In this document: in pieces, positions 22,870-34,800 of the stretch
How the letters are laid out: every line of letters begins with the position of its first letter
Position numbering within the stretch: position 1 is the stretch's first letter
NCBI GenBank assembly: GCA_018389105.1
Contig: JACATO010000334.1
Location: forward strand, 620,001-684,000
DNA length: 64,000 nucleotides
Direction of reading: 5' to 3'
DNA from: Nautilus pompilius
Taxonomy: Eukaryota > Mollusca > Cephalopoda > Nautilida > Nautilidae
The notes under the pieces: generated by a model
The model's input: the letters and a program-made list of their open reading frames with translations, nothing else
Database searches by the model: none
What the model was told of the DNA's origin: nothing
Made by a program: the position numbers and the translations under genes

Positions 22870-25800
22870 CAAATTTGGTTTCTTTGACAATTTTTGATGA
22901 GAGTAATCAAAAACAAAATCCCAGGTAATATATGTTGTTGTTGCTTGCTTCTTTTTTTTTAAGTTGATTAATTTTTTTTGCTAGAGTTGTCTTTTTTACA
23001 TTAGAAATGGAGACAGGTTTAAAGAGAAAATTGGTTTTGCTTTTTATCTTTGTTTTACATCAGTACCTAACTTAGGTAACAGTACAACCTTTTAAATTTG
23101 CCAGAAAAATAAATATAAATGTTCTACTCCTATTACATAAAACTAATTGTTTTTCCTTAACAAGTCATTAGCTGGCTAATTTTAGTTTTAAAATGATTTT
23201 GCATTTGTAAGTACCATTAACATTTGTCTTTGCCTACTTCTGAAAGTACACAGTTGGTAGATTATTGTGCTGCTTCTGTTTGTATCTAAACAGTGTCACT
23301 AATCATCTGTGGCAGCATGCACAGAAGCAATTATAAATGAAGAGATTCATGAGATTTTTTGACAAATGATTTTTATTCATTAATGATTTGTGTATTTAAA
23401 TAGTTTATGACTTTAACAGTTATGTCACGTTTATTGTTACTCACCACCCGTGATCAGTTCATACATCACTGGAACTAATATTGCATACTCAGAGTTGTGC
23501 TCATTGCTTTGTTATCAAATAAAGAATTTTGTACCTTTTTCTGTTTTGTGTGTTGTTACTGTTTAAATAAGGTAATACCTGGTCAGTCTTCTCTTGGTCT
23601 GACTAAAAAGACACGGCTTTCATCAGATTTCATTCTACTATTTTCTACATAACTGATTTGCGATAACACTTGGCCTGCCGAAGCTGGCTTGAATGTTTTT
23701 CTGGTAAAACTTGAAGACTGATAGTTGTAGTGCCGAAATCAACTGCCTAGCTTAGCTACATTATAGTGCATAAGGATTAATACATGAAATCTGACCCAAA
23801 GATCTTTCTTATATGCAACTCTTTTAAAAAAACAAAAAATGTTCTTTTTGATGGAGTCTTTTTCTTTCCATCAACTATGTGGTAAGATATTATATACTTG
23901 AACAAAATTATAAATCATTTTATGTTAGAAATACTTTCCAGAAAGAGATTTTTCAAAAATATATTAACTATTGGTAATCTTCACAGGTGATGCCCAAAAT
24001 CAATTACTAATAGAAGATTTTAACTGTGCTTTCAATCTTTGATGCCAGGTGCATGATCTCTCTCATTTTGACAGCTGACAAAAGTTAAGCGCAAATCTTC
24101 TATTCTTTAATTTTATAATTTCACATCGTTTCATTTTGTTAACTGAAGTGTATGAAGACAAATGTGAGCACAGCAATCACAGTTTGCTGGTTAAGTGAGG
24201 TCAGAATTGGTTAGGTAGTTATTAATGGCTCAGTAACCACTAAATGGTCTTTAAATAGTGAATTACTGACATGTTTAAGATAATATCACCATTTTTAAAG
24301 TGCAGTAAATCACAGTCATGTGATAACTGTTAATTCCCCCAGTTAAACACACCCAAATAATTTGAGGTAAATGCTGCTAGAGAGTTTTCATCAAACCTGT
24401 AGTATTGGATCCAATTAGTATTTATAACATCCTTCACCTTGCTCAATGTTTCACTTAATTTTTCACATCATTTAGAGACGAAACTTGAAACTTTTTTTTT
24501 TTTCAAAAGAGTTTGCCTGGCTTTATTACCTTCATTGATAAGTCTCTCAGGGTGGTGACTTAATTTTGTTATTTGTATGTTGGAAAACATTCCCATAGAT
24601 TATGCTGATTCTATTTCTTTAGCCTTAATCCAATGAAACACATTTATGAGCTGGTTGCTTCTATAAGTAGTCATGTTACCAAGCTACAGACAGGGTTTCT
24701 TTGACATGACACCATGCAGAGATTGTTATGTCTGATAGCAACTCTGGATAAACTATCAGATGCTTCTTATTTTAGTCAGGTAACCCAAATTTCTCTGTTT
24801 ATGCTCCATTACACACATTAACATTAGGTTATTAACATATCCTTTAACTCCATGTAATTTAATGTGCTATAGAATTCAGAATTAATGGTGTTTTTTTAAT
24901 ATTTAATTTCAGGTTTTAAAATGTATTTTAATAAATAGAAATATAACTTATAAATATCTACAGCACTCTCAGTTTTTTTTTTTTATATTTTGTTGTTTTG
25001 ATTTTAAATTAAACATTAAATATACTTCGTCTCTGTAAAAAATACTTCAGGTCTGTGAAACTTGACAAAACAACAGAAATTTAGAAATCTTGTTTTCTTG
25101 ACTGTTAATAAAGTATCTGGTGTACATTTTCAACCTTAACCCTTTGTGACCAGAGATAAGCTAGAATGGTTTCTAACAATGTGCTTGTATAGATCTGCAC
25201 GTGGATGGGGTTTGAAATACCTACCTCAGAGGGAGGAAATGTACTAATGTGTTGCTACATTTTGGATACTGGATCACTAGTTCTGCTACTTGATTAGGAA
25301 TTTGATTAATGTGAAAATAAATTTTATTTTTAAAGTATGGATACAAACAGCATTCTAGCCGAATGGCAATGAAGAATTGTTTAAAATAAAACAAGATATT
25401 TTCTTGTTCATCTAAGTCTATACAGGGGTTTATTATATGGTGTTGTAACTAGAATTAGATAGAAACTTACCACTAATTTCAGTAACACAAAGAAAATCAT
25501 CACAATTCTCTAATTGTTGGAAGAAGCCACTTGTTTTAAAATGTCTTTTCCTTGCCAAGGTGGTGATACACTGGTGTCAGTTCTTAATGTGGACCAGTGG
25601 TCAGAAGTTTAAATGCAGTTTAGCTAACTAGTATTTCTCAATGCCTTTATGGTCAGGTCCTTGACATCTCCTATCTGTTAGTTAACCTGGGTTTTATAAA
25701 ATGGAACTATTTCTCTCTTTCAAGGAAGATAGCACAGTAGTGAATAAATCCGTCAGAACAGACAGTCAGTCGTAAAGAGAATTAAAATGTTCAACAATTA

Positions 25801-26664
25801 GATTGAGTAATCAGGCTACCAACTTAAGCATAGATGTAGTGCAGGACCCAGCATTGATTTTCTACTTTGAATTTGCCCTGACATGATGCACAAAATTTTA
25901 CCAATGAGTATATGTTATTGCACCTGACACAGCAACTGCCTCTTCCAAAACTGATAGCAGCACACTACAGATGAAAACGGGATTTATGGAAAAGCAATTT
26001 TTCTATAGCATTCTTTGGGTTTACACTGTATTCTAGGTCAATTGAGTATAAGTTGTGTTTATCATCATAAACCTGCTTCACAAATGATTTCCCAAAATTC
26101 TTCTCTCGTCAAGCACTGGTTCTTAAGGATAGAGATACTGTGGCAAATTGATCTTATGAAAGCGTAGCCATTCTGTGCGGGAAGGATGCAACGGGCTCTT
26201 CTGACAAAAAAGTTGTTAGTCAACCCTTGTTTTTGACAGTAGGTCATTTTGAAATATAGCATCATGAACCCCTTAAAAAGAAGTAGGTTTAAATTTATTA
26301 TTTCTCAAAATTTTTTTTACATCAAATCAATTGTACGTATTTATGCAATAAGAAATTTTTAATTCAGAAAATGTAAGCAAGCTTTATATGATGCAGGGCC
26401 ATGCAGTAATATATATATTTTTTTAAAGTATTCAGCTACTTCAGAGTAGCCAATCCTTTGACAAAGCTGGTTACTGAAACGTGTCCACAAATCTCTAAAG
26501 TGTATGGTTTCACGTATAGCAAGTTCACTACAAATACCTCCGCTTTCACCTGCTTCTTTATGCATTGTTCATTGCAGCATGAAAATTGCAAACAAACAAA
26601 TATTCAATCAATTGTCTAAACTTGAAGAATGATGTTTGTGTTCATATAATCATACATTCATGGT

Positions 26665-26770
26665 GCTAACTTGTGTTGTGACCGTCCTTAGCCTTAAAAG
26701 CAGTTTTCAGATGTTCTGGCATGGAGGAAACCAAACCTCTACAATATTCAGTAGAGGCTGACTTCCAGTC
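26665..26770 (-). mobile_element. Tc1-like transposase C-terminal fragment
   Basis: The minus strand reads YCRGLVSSMPEHLKTAFKAK followed by DGH. It matches the Tc1 C-terminus, where a leucine-valine-x-SMP motif precedes a basic stretch and KGGH. Sequence on both sides is not recognised. Confidence 0.5.
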
Positions 26771-28343
26771 TTCAACAATGAGTTTGGGTTATTGTTCACT
26801 GCTTCACGCGTTCAGTTTTTAGATGTGGGAGGAAACTCACACAGCCAGCTGGTAAAGAGGAAACCATGCCAGAGGGAGGTACACCAAACTGAGTCAGTCC
26901 CCTGGCTCTTAACCTTTGCAATTCAGGAGGTTACCACCCTATTTAAAACTTATTATACCACCTGATAAATAGCAGAGGTCCTTTTTGATCTCATCCCACC
27001 ATGACTTTATCCAAACCTCTGGATTTTAATTTATATGCTCTTTTGAAAACTGGTTATTATTTTTTTATATTCCTCTTACCGACTGATGAATGCTTCTTTC
27101 TGGCTATTATTCCACACGTTCTGTTTCTTACTTTTTGGCAACTAATTACGGCTTCTCCACTCCCCCCCCCTTTTTTTTTTTCTTTTCTGTTAATTTATCA
27201 TTCTCATCTTTCTCAATGTTCTCTCACTTCTCTTTCTTGGCCAGGCGCATCAATCATGCTTTTAGTTGCTCTGTAAACTGCTGGCTTCGGTAATTGGATT
27301 GTTGCGCTTTTCTCTCCATAAATCCTTTGTTCAAAGCTTCGTCCATTCTCTCAGATCACCCATGCTCTTCGATGTTCTTCTTGGAGAAATGAAATCACTT
27401 CTTTCAGAGTTCTTACACGACGACATTCAAATTTGAACAAGATCTCAAAATCTGGTTGAATATTTATTTGATAACAAGTTTCATTCTGCGCTAAAAATAA
27501 GTAGTTAGTACTGTATATGGAAGATGGAGATATTCACAGCAGTTTTTTTTATAGGTAAGTAAACAGTTCAGTCACCAGCTTTCATGAAAGGATGGTTCCT
27601 CTAAGCTGGTTGAATACTTATTCTGATCCACTGTAATGTCAGAAAGTACTGAAAACATTTACCCAATTATGAAAAAAAGATTTTAATAGAAATTTTGAAA
27701 AAATTATTAATTCTATGCATATTTTATTGGTTGCTTGCTTGCTTTTTTTTTCTTAATATAATATTTTCAATAAAATTCTGGCTTTTATGCATTGTGCTAA
27801 TGCTAAACCAAGTTGTTCTGATTTGTTTGACTTAAAGAAGAGGAAATAACTACAATAATTATGTTAAGACCATAACTAGTTTTAAAAATAGATGTAATAA
27901 TGATATATGGATCACGAGAATCTTGTCATTAACATTTTAGAAATTATTTGCACATACTGTGACACTATTAATGCTACAAAAAATAAATATATGCATTAAA
28001 ATGTAATTCTTATCTTGTTACTATTCATTGGGGAAAGAAATTTAAAAGACAACAAAAATATCATACAGATCAATTTAGCATCTGCACATCATTAGTGAAA
28101 GGGCATCTTTCAGATTCTCATCAGCTAAACAAGTCTTACAATAGTATTTGTGATAATCAGAGTATGTTAACAACTTCTGCAGGAACATAACAGTCATGCC
28201 CATGTGGTACTTAACAATTTTCTGCATAAGTAAACAGAATATTTGCATATACAGACCTTTGTGATTCTCTGCAATTGTGTTTCAAAATACAATCATTGAA
28301 TACTCACATCTTAATTGTCTTTATGTTTAAATATTATTTTAAC

Positions 28344-28349
28344 TTTATT
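28344..28349 (-). promoter_or_regulatory. candidate polyadenylation signal for class B GPCR
   Basis: TTTATT on the plus strand is AATAAA on the gene strand, 176 bp beyond the TAA stop. Confidence 0.4.
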
Positions 28350-28524
28350 GTTCACAAAACGCAAGTTTGTAAATGTGGTAACTGTGTTTTTCACAGATAT
28401 TTACACAGGTATTTTAGTTCGCATCTGTCTTCACGGCAAACATGTTAGCATATAATTTATGAAAAGGTCAAAATATTAATAATAGTAACAATAATAAAAA
28501 TCCAGATTTGGTTTTCAATTGTTC

Positions 28525-28854
28525 TTACACTATGCTGTGCGCCTTCCCATTCAGCATTGGAAGTTGTTCAAGAGTTCTGCCATTGATGCCTCCTGTCAGA
28601 TGAACTTTCTTTGTTGTTTTGTTGTCTGTGTTTTGGTTTCCTCTCTGCAAGTTATTCAGGACTGCCAGGTCAATGTTTGAAGACCTAGACACACTTGAGT
28701 TTGGCAGGTGAATGTCACTGACTGTTGTGCACTGGGAGGTGCCTTTTTCTCGTAGAAGAAACGAGGAAACTGTGGACAGTGTTCGAGACTGAACCGAACT
28801 CCCCCTTCGCCCTTGCATATGGCGTATCCATTTCTTTTTAATTTCTGCACGAAC
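28525..28854 (-). CDS. PTH1R-like: GPCR exon 13: cytoplasmic tail and stop
   Basis: The acceptor TTTTTTTTTCAG precedes 109 codons and TAA. It begins VRAEIKKKW, the conserved helix-8 motif after NGE in class B receptors, and continues with a Ser/Thr/Asn-rich tail that offers many phosphorylation sites. The last three residues, S-I-V, fit a class I PDZ ligand, so scaffold binding is possible (inference). Confidence 0.92.
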   Translation of the reverse strand, partial: VRAEIKKKWIRHMQGRRGSSVQSRTLSTVSSFLLREKGTSQCTTVSDIHLPNSSVSRSSNIDLAVLNNLQRGNQNTDNKTTKKVHLTGGINGRTLEQLPMLNGKAHSIV

Positions 28855-31800
28855 CTGAAAAAAAAATATAAAGGAAAGGTCGTTTTTCTAACTGTTTTGG
28901 CTGATCTATTAACAAGATATCTATAATAATTACCATTTAAAAAGCAGATCTAACGATTGGAAGTTAATGCAGTTTTTTTTGCTGCGGTAATAGTAGTTGG
29001 AGTTCAGCTACATTTAGTGTCTTACCCTGATGGGTTTCCTCCCACCTCTAAGAAAAAAACCCACTGAGTGTTTCGCTCAGTGATGTATATGCAAGTGAAC
29101 AGCAGGAACACCACCAAACCTGAATCCCAATCATGTCTTGTAGTTCCTTTTCAATGCGTTGATTTTTGTTCACTGTCATTTCTATTATACAGACAAATCC
29201 AATGAACTGTGACGTGTTGGGCCAACTCACAGATTGTATATAGTAACTAGGGTAAAGTACCTTAAAACCAAACAAACAATACTTGTGAGTTTGTGGGCTA
29301 ATGAGTGAAGAAGTCTGAATTTTTCTCTTTTTTTTTGAAGATCAAAAGTCATTAACCTCTGCACTTGCCCTTCCAATGCATAAAATTCATCAAATGTTCC
29401 ACTACATTTTGACTTGATGAATCGATGCAAAATGCATACAGAGCAGAATTACCTCTCTGATGTTGCTAATTTCCAGTTCTGGTACATTATTATTTAAATC
29501 CTCTTCATTCTCTGTTACAGAGTCTGTCAGAAAGAAACCATTTCTACATCAGTCATCTCTCCACAGAAGTTAAGATCATTATCTACTCAAACAGAAAAAT
29601 CTAAATCTGCCTTCTTCAAACCTCGGGGAATCCCTTCATTAACTTCATCTGTGTCATTGTCTTCCACCCATGAAGGCAAACCATAATTTCTAAAGCACTT
29701 TCTGATGTAGCTGGAAGTTACAACCTTCCAAGCAATACTAAGTACATAGTATCCGACTCACTGTGGCCTTCCATAGCCTATGAAGTGACAGTTTCCACTG
29801 TAGAATCTAAAACAAACCAACTTGTGCAGGAATTGATTCTTGTAGTGCTGGTTGATGCTATGAACAATGCCTTAGACAAGGGGATAGATGATAGAAGTGG
29901 TGTTAGATGGTAAAAATTTGATCTTTGTGTGTGACAGATCAAGAATCACATAATGACAAGTGACATCTATAAAAAGCAATACATTCTTGCTCTACTCATT
30001 CTGTCACTGAAAGATTGCAGCCACTTTTCAAAACTTACTTGTGCCTGCTGCTTTCATAATCATTTAGAAAATTTCTTGCATTCCTCGAGCAACCAGGGTT
30101 CTTGCTTTTCCCAATCACATGATGCTTCACCTTATTTGACCCAGTTTGGTTAGTGCCCAGCAGCAGTGTAAGGTGTTCCTTTCTCATTTTTCTGCCATTC
30201 ATCTCTCTCTCTCTATGAAGCCTTGATCAGGCAGGGCACAAAAGAGAAGTCTGGACCTGTTGCACCTGTAAAACGTTGGGTAGCTCACTAACAAACCTGT
30301 CAGCTCTTTCTCCACTCAGTTTTTTGTAAACAAGCTTTCGTCTCACTTTCCAGTAGCACAGGAATCTATTTGATGCTTTAAAGCTGTCCACACTAATGTC
30401 CTTTGGAAAGTTCGTGTTTTAACAGGCAGCTGTCAGTCAGGACTTTCTGAGCTCTTCTGTGATTAAACCACCCGAAGAGTGCTTTATTTGCAGCAATGGC
30501 TGCCTTACTTCCATGCTGCCATTTCCTCTCCTGATTCTCAATTTTCTGCAGCCCACCAAAATGCTCTATTTTCTTTCCAAAATTCTAGAAACATGAGATT
30601 AAAACATCTAAGCTATGTTCAACCAGTTTTTCTTGATCTTCAGTTTCTCCAAGTTATTCAAAGCATCCACTGGCTCATGCATCAAGTCTTGGAACGTTGT
30701 TTTGTCAAAATGTCTTCAGAGAAACGTAATTCAACTTCTGCACAACTCGGGTAAACAACACAAATGTCTGAAAGGCAGATCAAACTTTTTTTTTGTTTGT
30801 TTTTTTAAGAAGCATGATAACCAAACCAAATCAGATTTTAAAAAGTCCTGGGTTGAAAGATCAAAAGGTCAAAAAAGTTTTGTTAAAGCAGGAATTACAA
30901 TAAACAAGTTGTTAACAATAGAAAGTATAGAGGAAAAAATAGGTTATAGGCACAATTGCATTAAAATGGGAATTCCTAATAACAGATACAATGTATTTAA
31001 TACATTTATCTCTGTTTCCTTCAATTAATGCTGTCAAAGTCCTCATGACTGATGATCATGCTGCCAATAGTGTTTCTTGATTGAGGCCCTCTATTTATTG
31101 TATGCACAGCCTTTGTAGTTTTTGATTTTTAATTAATTACGTAAGTTAAGTTATGGTACAGTGTTGCATTAGAAATTATATGATATATGCTTTTCTTTAA
31201 AAATGTGACACATAGGGAATATGACAAGATATTATACCAAAAAATCATATATTTGCTGTCATTTGCATGAGTAAAAGAGATTTTATGATGCCATCAGATA
31301 TGCAGATTCTTCCATGCAGAAAGTGGGAATGGAAAAACACTACAAAGCAATAAGATCCCCTGTTTGACAGAGACTGCACAGTAAATGTGTTCGATAGGGG
31401 GTGGGTTACAGCTCAGCTTGGTATGCATAAATCAACCACAAGTTACATAGTATCCCATGTTAGGGATACAGGAAGCATCAGACTAGCATGGTCAACCCTG
31501 TGTTGTGACATAATCAGTACCAACAAAGTTACATCCTTTATGGCATTGCTACTTAACCTCAGGTTTACTGCGTTTGCAGACTGCTGTATCAAATAGCACG
31601 GCAATTTTGGCCGTGGTAAGTGGTGGACCGCTGTGAACGCTACCAGACAATGAACTGTGCTGATATGGATGTTCAGCATTGTTCACACACTATGTCAGCA
31701 TGTAATCCCTAATCTCATTACCAAGGTAGGGATTCACAACTCCCATAACCAGGGAAGCATATGACTACACAGAGAAAAAAAGTAAGTTCTAATTGAGGAG

Positions 31801-34800
31801 GTCAACAATATGAGAGAACAATCCCACTCTGGTTTACCTTGGGGAGGGAAGCTTATAAGATAACAGCCTTTTATGTTGTTCTTATTGGGATTTAGTTTCT
31901 TACCTCTCCATTGAGAAAACAGAATAGTATAGCCACCACACAGCCCTGAAAAACATGAAATCAGTGTTAAAGTTCACAAGCCTGATCATCCTGTCGGCCC
32001 TACCGTATCAACTACAGGCACTCATAGCTACAATTTAGTTTGATTCCCAGTCGATATCTGCTCCATATTTCAATCAGTCTGTGTCCAGTCCAAGATTCAT
32101 TTCATTCCCTTTCTTTACACACGAAATTACAAATTCCATGACAAGATTCCCTGCAGTCTCATGTTACCAATTTGTTGTGTTGTTTCCCAGTGTTCCGCTG
32201 CATGTATCATACTCATTCTATATCCCTGCTATACGTTCTAAATCTATTCATGATACATTCTCTGCTTTCTTTCCTCCCCCCAAAAAAATCTTCAATAACT
32301 CGAAATTCATCATAAAGTTAGACAAAAAAGGGCTCTTCCTTTTCTTGATACCCTAGTGTCAGTTAACATCGCTGGTGTTAATCCTTCCATATTTACTGGC
32401 CTTACAATGAGGTAGAATGGCTTCCTTCCTTCATATATAAAAACTATTCCATATCTATTTTACTGTTTAGAGCCACTAAAAATCTGTCCCACCTGCATTA
32501 ATAAGACACTTACCTGGAAGGAACTAGAGATATGTTCTGCATAAACTTTAATGAGGTGCAAATCTTTGTTGTTGATCTCCTCTGGCATTGTGACAAAGAC
32601 AATATAATGGACACCAAACAGTGGAATCAAAATCAGTGTTGACTTCACCAGGCGCCTTTGAAAAGCACAAATGCAAAAAGGAATGACAGGTAAATAATTA
32701 TAATAAAGTCAGGCTTTGTTTGAAATGTTCTCAAAAAGCTTTGAGTTCATGTAGACTAATAAATAAGCAGCTGGTTGCTGAAAAGGTCTCTAACAGTAAT
32801 AATGACATTATGCTAAGTTTGGAAAATAAGGAGCACTTATCTGGGATGATGCATGGGATGCAGATCAGGTGACAGCTGTTTTCAAGCAGGTTTTACACAT
32901 ACACAAGTTTAGCACAGGATTAATGGGCATGAAAGCTGTTAATCAAGCAGCCTTCTTTTTTTTTTTTCATTTTTTCTCTGCTAAAGATGTTTACAAAGTG
33001 AGAAAGAATGCCAAAAAAACACACAATCAGCAACTTTAAGTCTTCTTTCACAAAGGGAATCTGGTAACAGTAAAGGGAGACAACTGTCATGCAGTAAGCA
33101 GAACTTGGCTTCTAGCTAAAGTGGTAGCAATTAACAAAACCATGACTGGTTTTCCTTCCACTGTCAGTGTAAGGTAGAATTTTCGTGCCACATCTGCTTC
33201 CCTTTCAGTATTTATTATAGACACGTTTGTATGTGCGTATGTACATCTTACCAGTATGTCTTTGTATCCTGTGTATTTGACGCTCTCAGTTTCATAAACA
33301 ATACCCGAACAATGTTAATGAAAAACCCAAAGTTAATCTGTAAAAACAAAAAAGAAACAATTGTGCATAAAGATTTAATATAAATATAACCATACATCGT
33401 ACATAACCCACCTGATAATAAGGATATCGCATGGACAAGGATGGTTTTGTTTTAATCTTACTGCTAAAAACAAAAGAAGATAGGTTCTGATGGCGTACAG
33501 TAATATTGATTTACAGTAGATCACTCCAGTAAACATTTCTGTAAGTTCCACTAGAGGAGTTTTGTAAAGCGATAAAACTGAATTAAAAGCTTTGATTTTT
33601 GTTTTCTAGTTCTTCCTATGCCATTGTGTTTTGTCATTTAACATCCATTATTCTTTTTGTAGATAAACTGTTGTTCAGGGTGACCTCATTTGTTTACATA
33701 ATTGATCAGTACTTGAGTTTATTTGGCACAAGGTACTGATGTTGCATATGAGAAAAATTATCAAAAAGAAACGTTTTATTAAGTTTTGATTTTCAAACTT
33801 ATCTAACTTCTCCCATGAGATAACATCATCGCCATTCAGACAGCTTTTGCAGTTTTCCGTTTCACCCAATGTTCCAGAGAGTTACTGACCGCTGCTGTCA
33901 GGGCTTGTAGACTTCTTCATATATCTGATCTGAAACCTCAGTATTGTCTGAACAGCTCAAACACCACCAGGGATCCAGAACCAGACCAAAGAATTTCAAG
34001 ACAGCTGCTGCGTATGAGAACTGGTCTTGGCTCATATAACACTTCAAAGGAATCTTCAGTCAACCCCTCCTGTTTTTCAGGAATTTATTCTTTTTTAGTT
34101 ATGATGCTAGTGTGGGCAGAGCTGTTTAAGTGCGTGCGGTGTTTTCTCAGAGAGGGGTGGGTTACCAAATCCGCACACTGTTTCGGGTGGCCATTGAGCA
34201 TAACGCCCTTCGGCAGTCTTGTGACCCCTGACTTGAGGCCAAGGACTGTGCTGATGATCCCCCCCCCCCCCAGCTAGGGAACTTACGGGCAGTCGGGTCC
34301 ATCGAGATGGCGATGTTGACTCAACAGAAACCTTAACCCCTAAGGCAAGATAGCAAGCCTGGTCAGAAACCAGAGGGTGTTCTGATCTTATCTCTGAGGA
34401 TTTCAGCGTGAATTCCATAATGAAGTCTACATTGGTACTGGTTACTATCGTGCTGGATAGGTCATAACCATGGTGTGGTATGTTTTCTGCAGAGGCCTTA
34501 CGTGGGTGGGTACTCCAGTTGTCTTTTCTCTCCAAATCTGATTGTTAGGCACCATTACAATACAACTTTTCTACACTTGCAAATCTTCACCATTTCTACA
34601 TTTTCCATTTTTAAAACTTTTTTTTCAACAAGTGTATTTGCCAATTTACTATATTTGCTATGTGATTTACCTGGATCTTACTGGTTTTGAATGTAAATTA
34701 TAATAGTAATATAGGGAGATAACTCCTATAATAAAATAAATACGTTATGTCCCTTAGATAATGTTTCTGTAAACTGTGTATTCCGATGATTGGACTGCAG

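Larger units (their letters stand above)
16395..28343. other. intergenic region between convergent genes
   Basis: About 12 kb of AT-rich sequence. It contains a CT microsatellite, a tRNA-derived SINE, a long inverted repeat, a GT microsatellite and a Tc1 fragment, listed separately. No host exon was recognised. Part may be the long 3' UTR of either flanking gene. Confidence 0.5.
28855..31903. other. GPCR intron 12
   Basis: The 3-kb intron holds a Tigger/pogo relic (29290-30770) and a Tc1 helix-turn-helix fragment (31385-31640). The remainder is non-coding. Confidence 0.7.

Noticed and set aside
25560..25680. Possible tRNA-derived SINE (TGGTGATACACTGG and GTTTAAATGC)
   Set aside because: Both boxes are too degenerate to support a call.
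27240..27480. Minus-strand fragment that might be a transposase DNA-binding domain
   Set aside because: No motif beyond a vague helix-turn-helix feel; frames are broken and no family could be named.
29048..29275. Possible extra GPCR exon between exons 12 and 13
   Set aside because: Exon 12 ends ...FLNGE and exon 13 starts VRAEIKK in matching phase 0, exactly as in the family, so no exon is missing.
34107..34535. A 142-codon minus-strand frame
   Set aside because: It lies in a GC-richer repeat-like block in intron 9, shows no recognisable domain and crosses a homopolymer C run.
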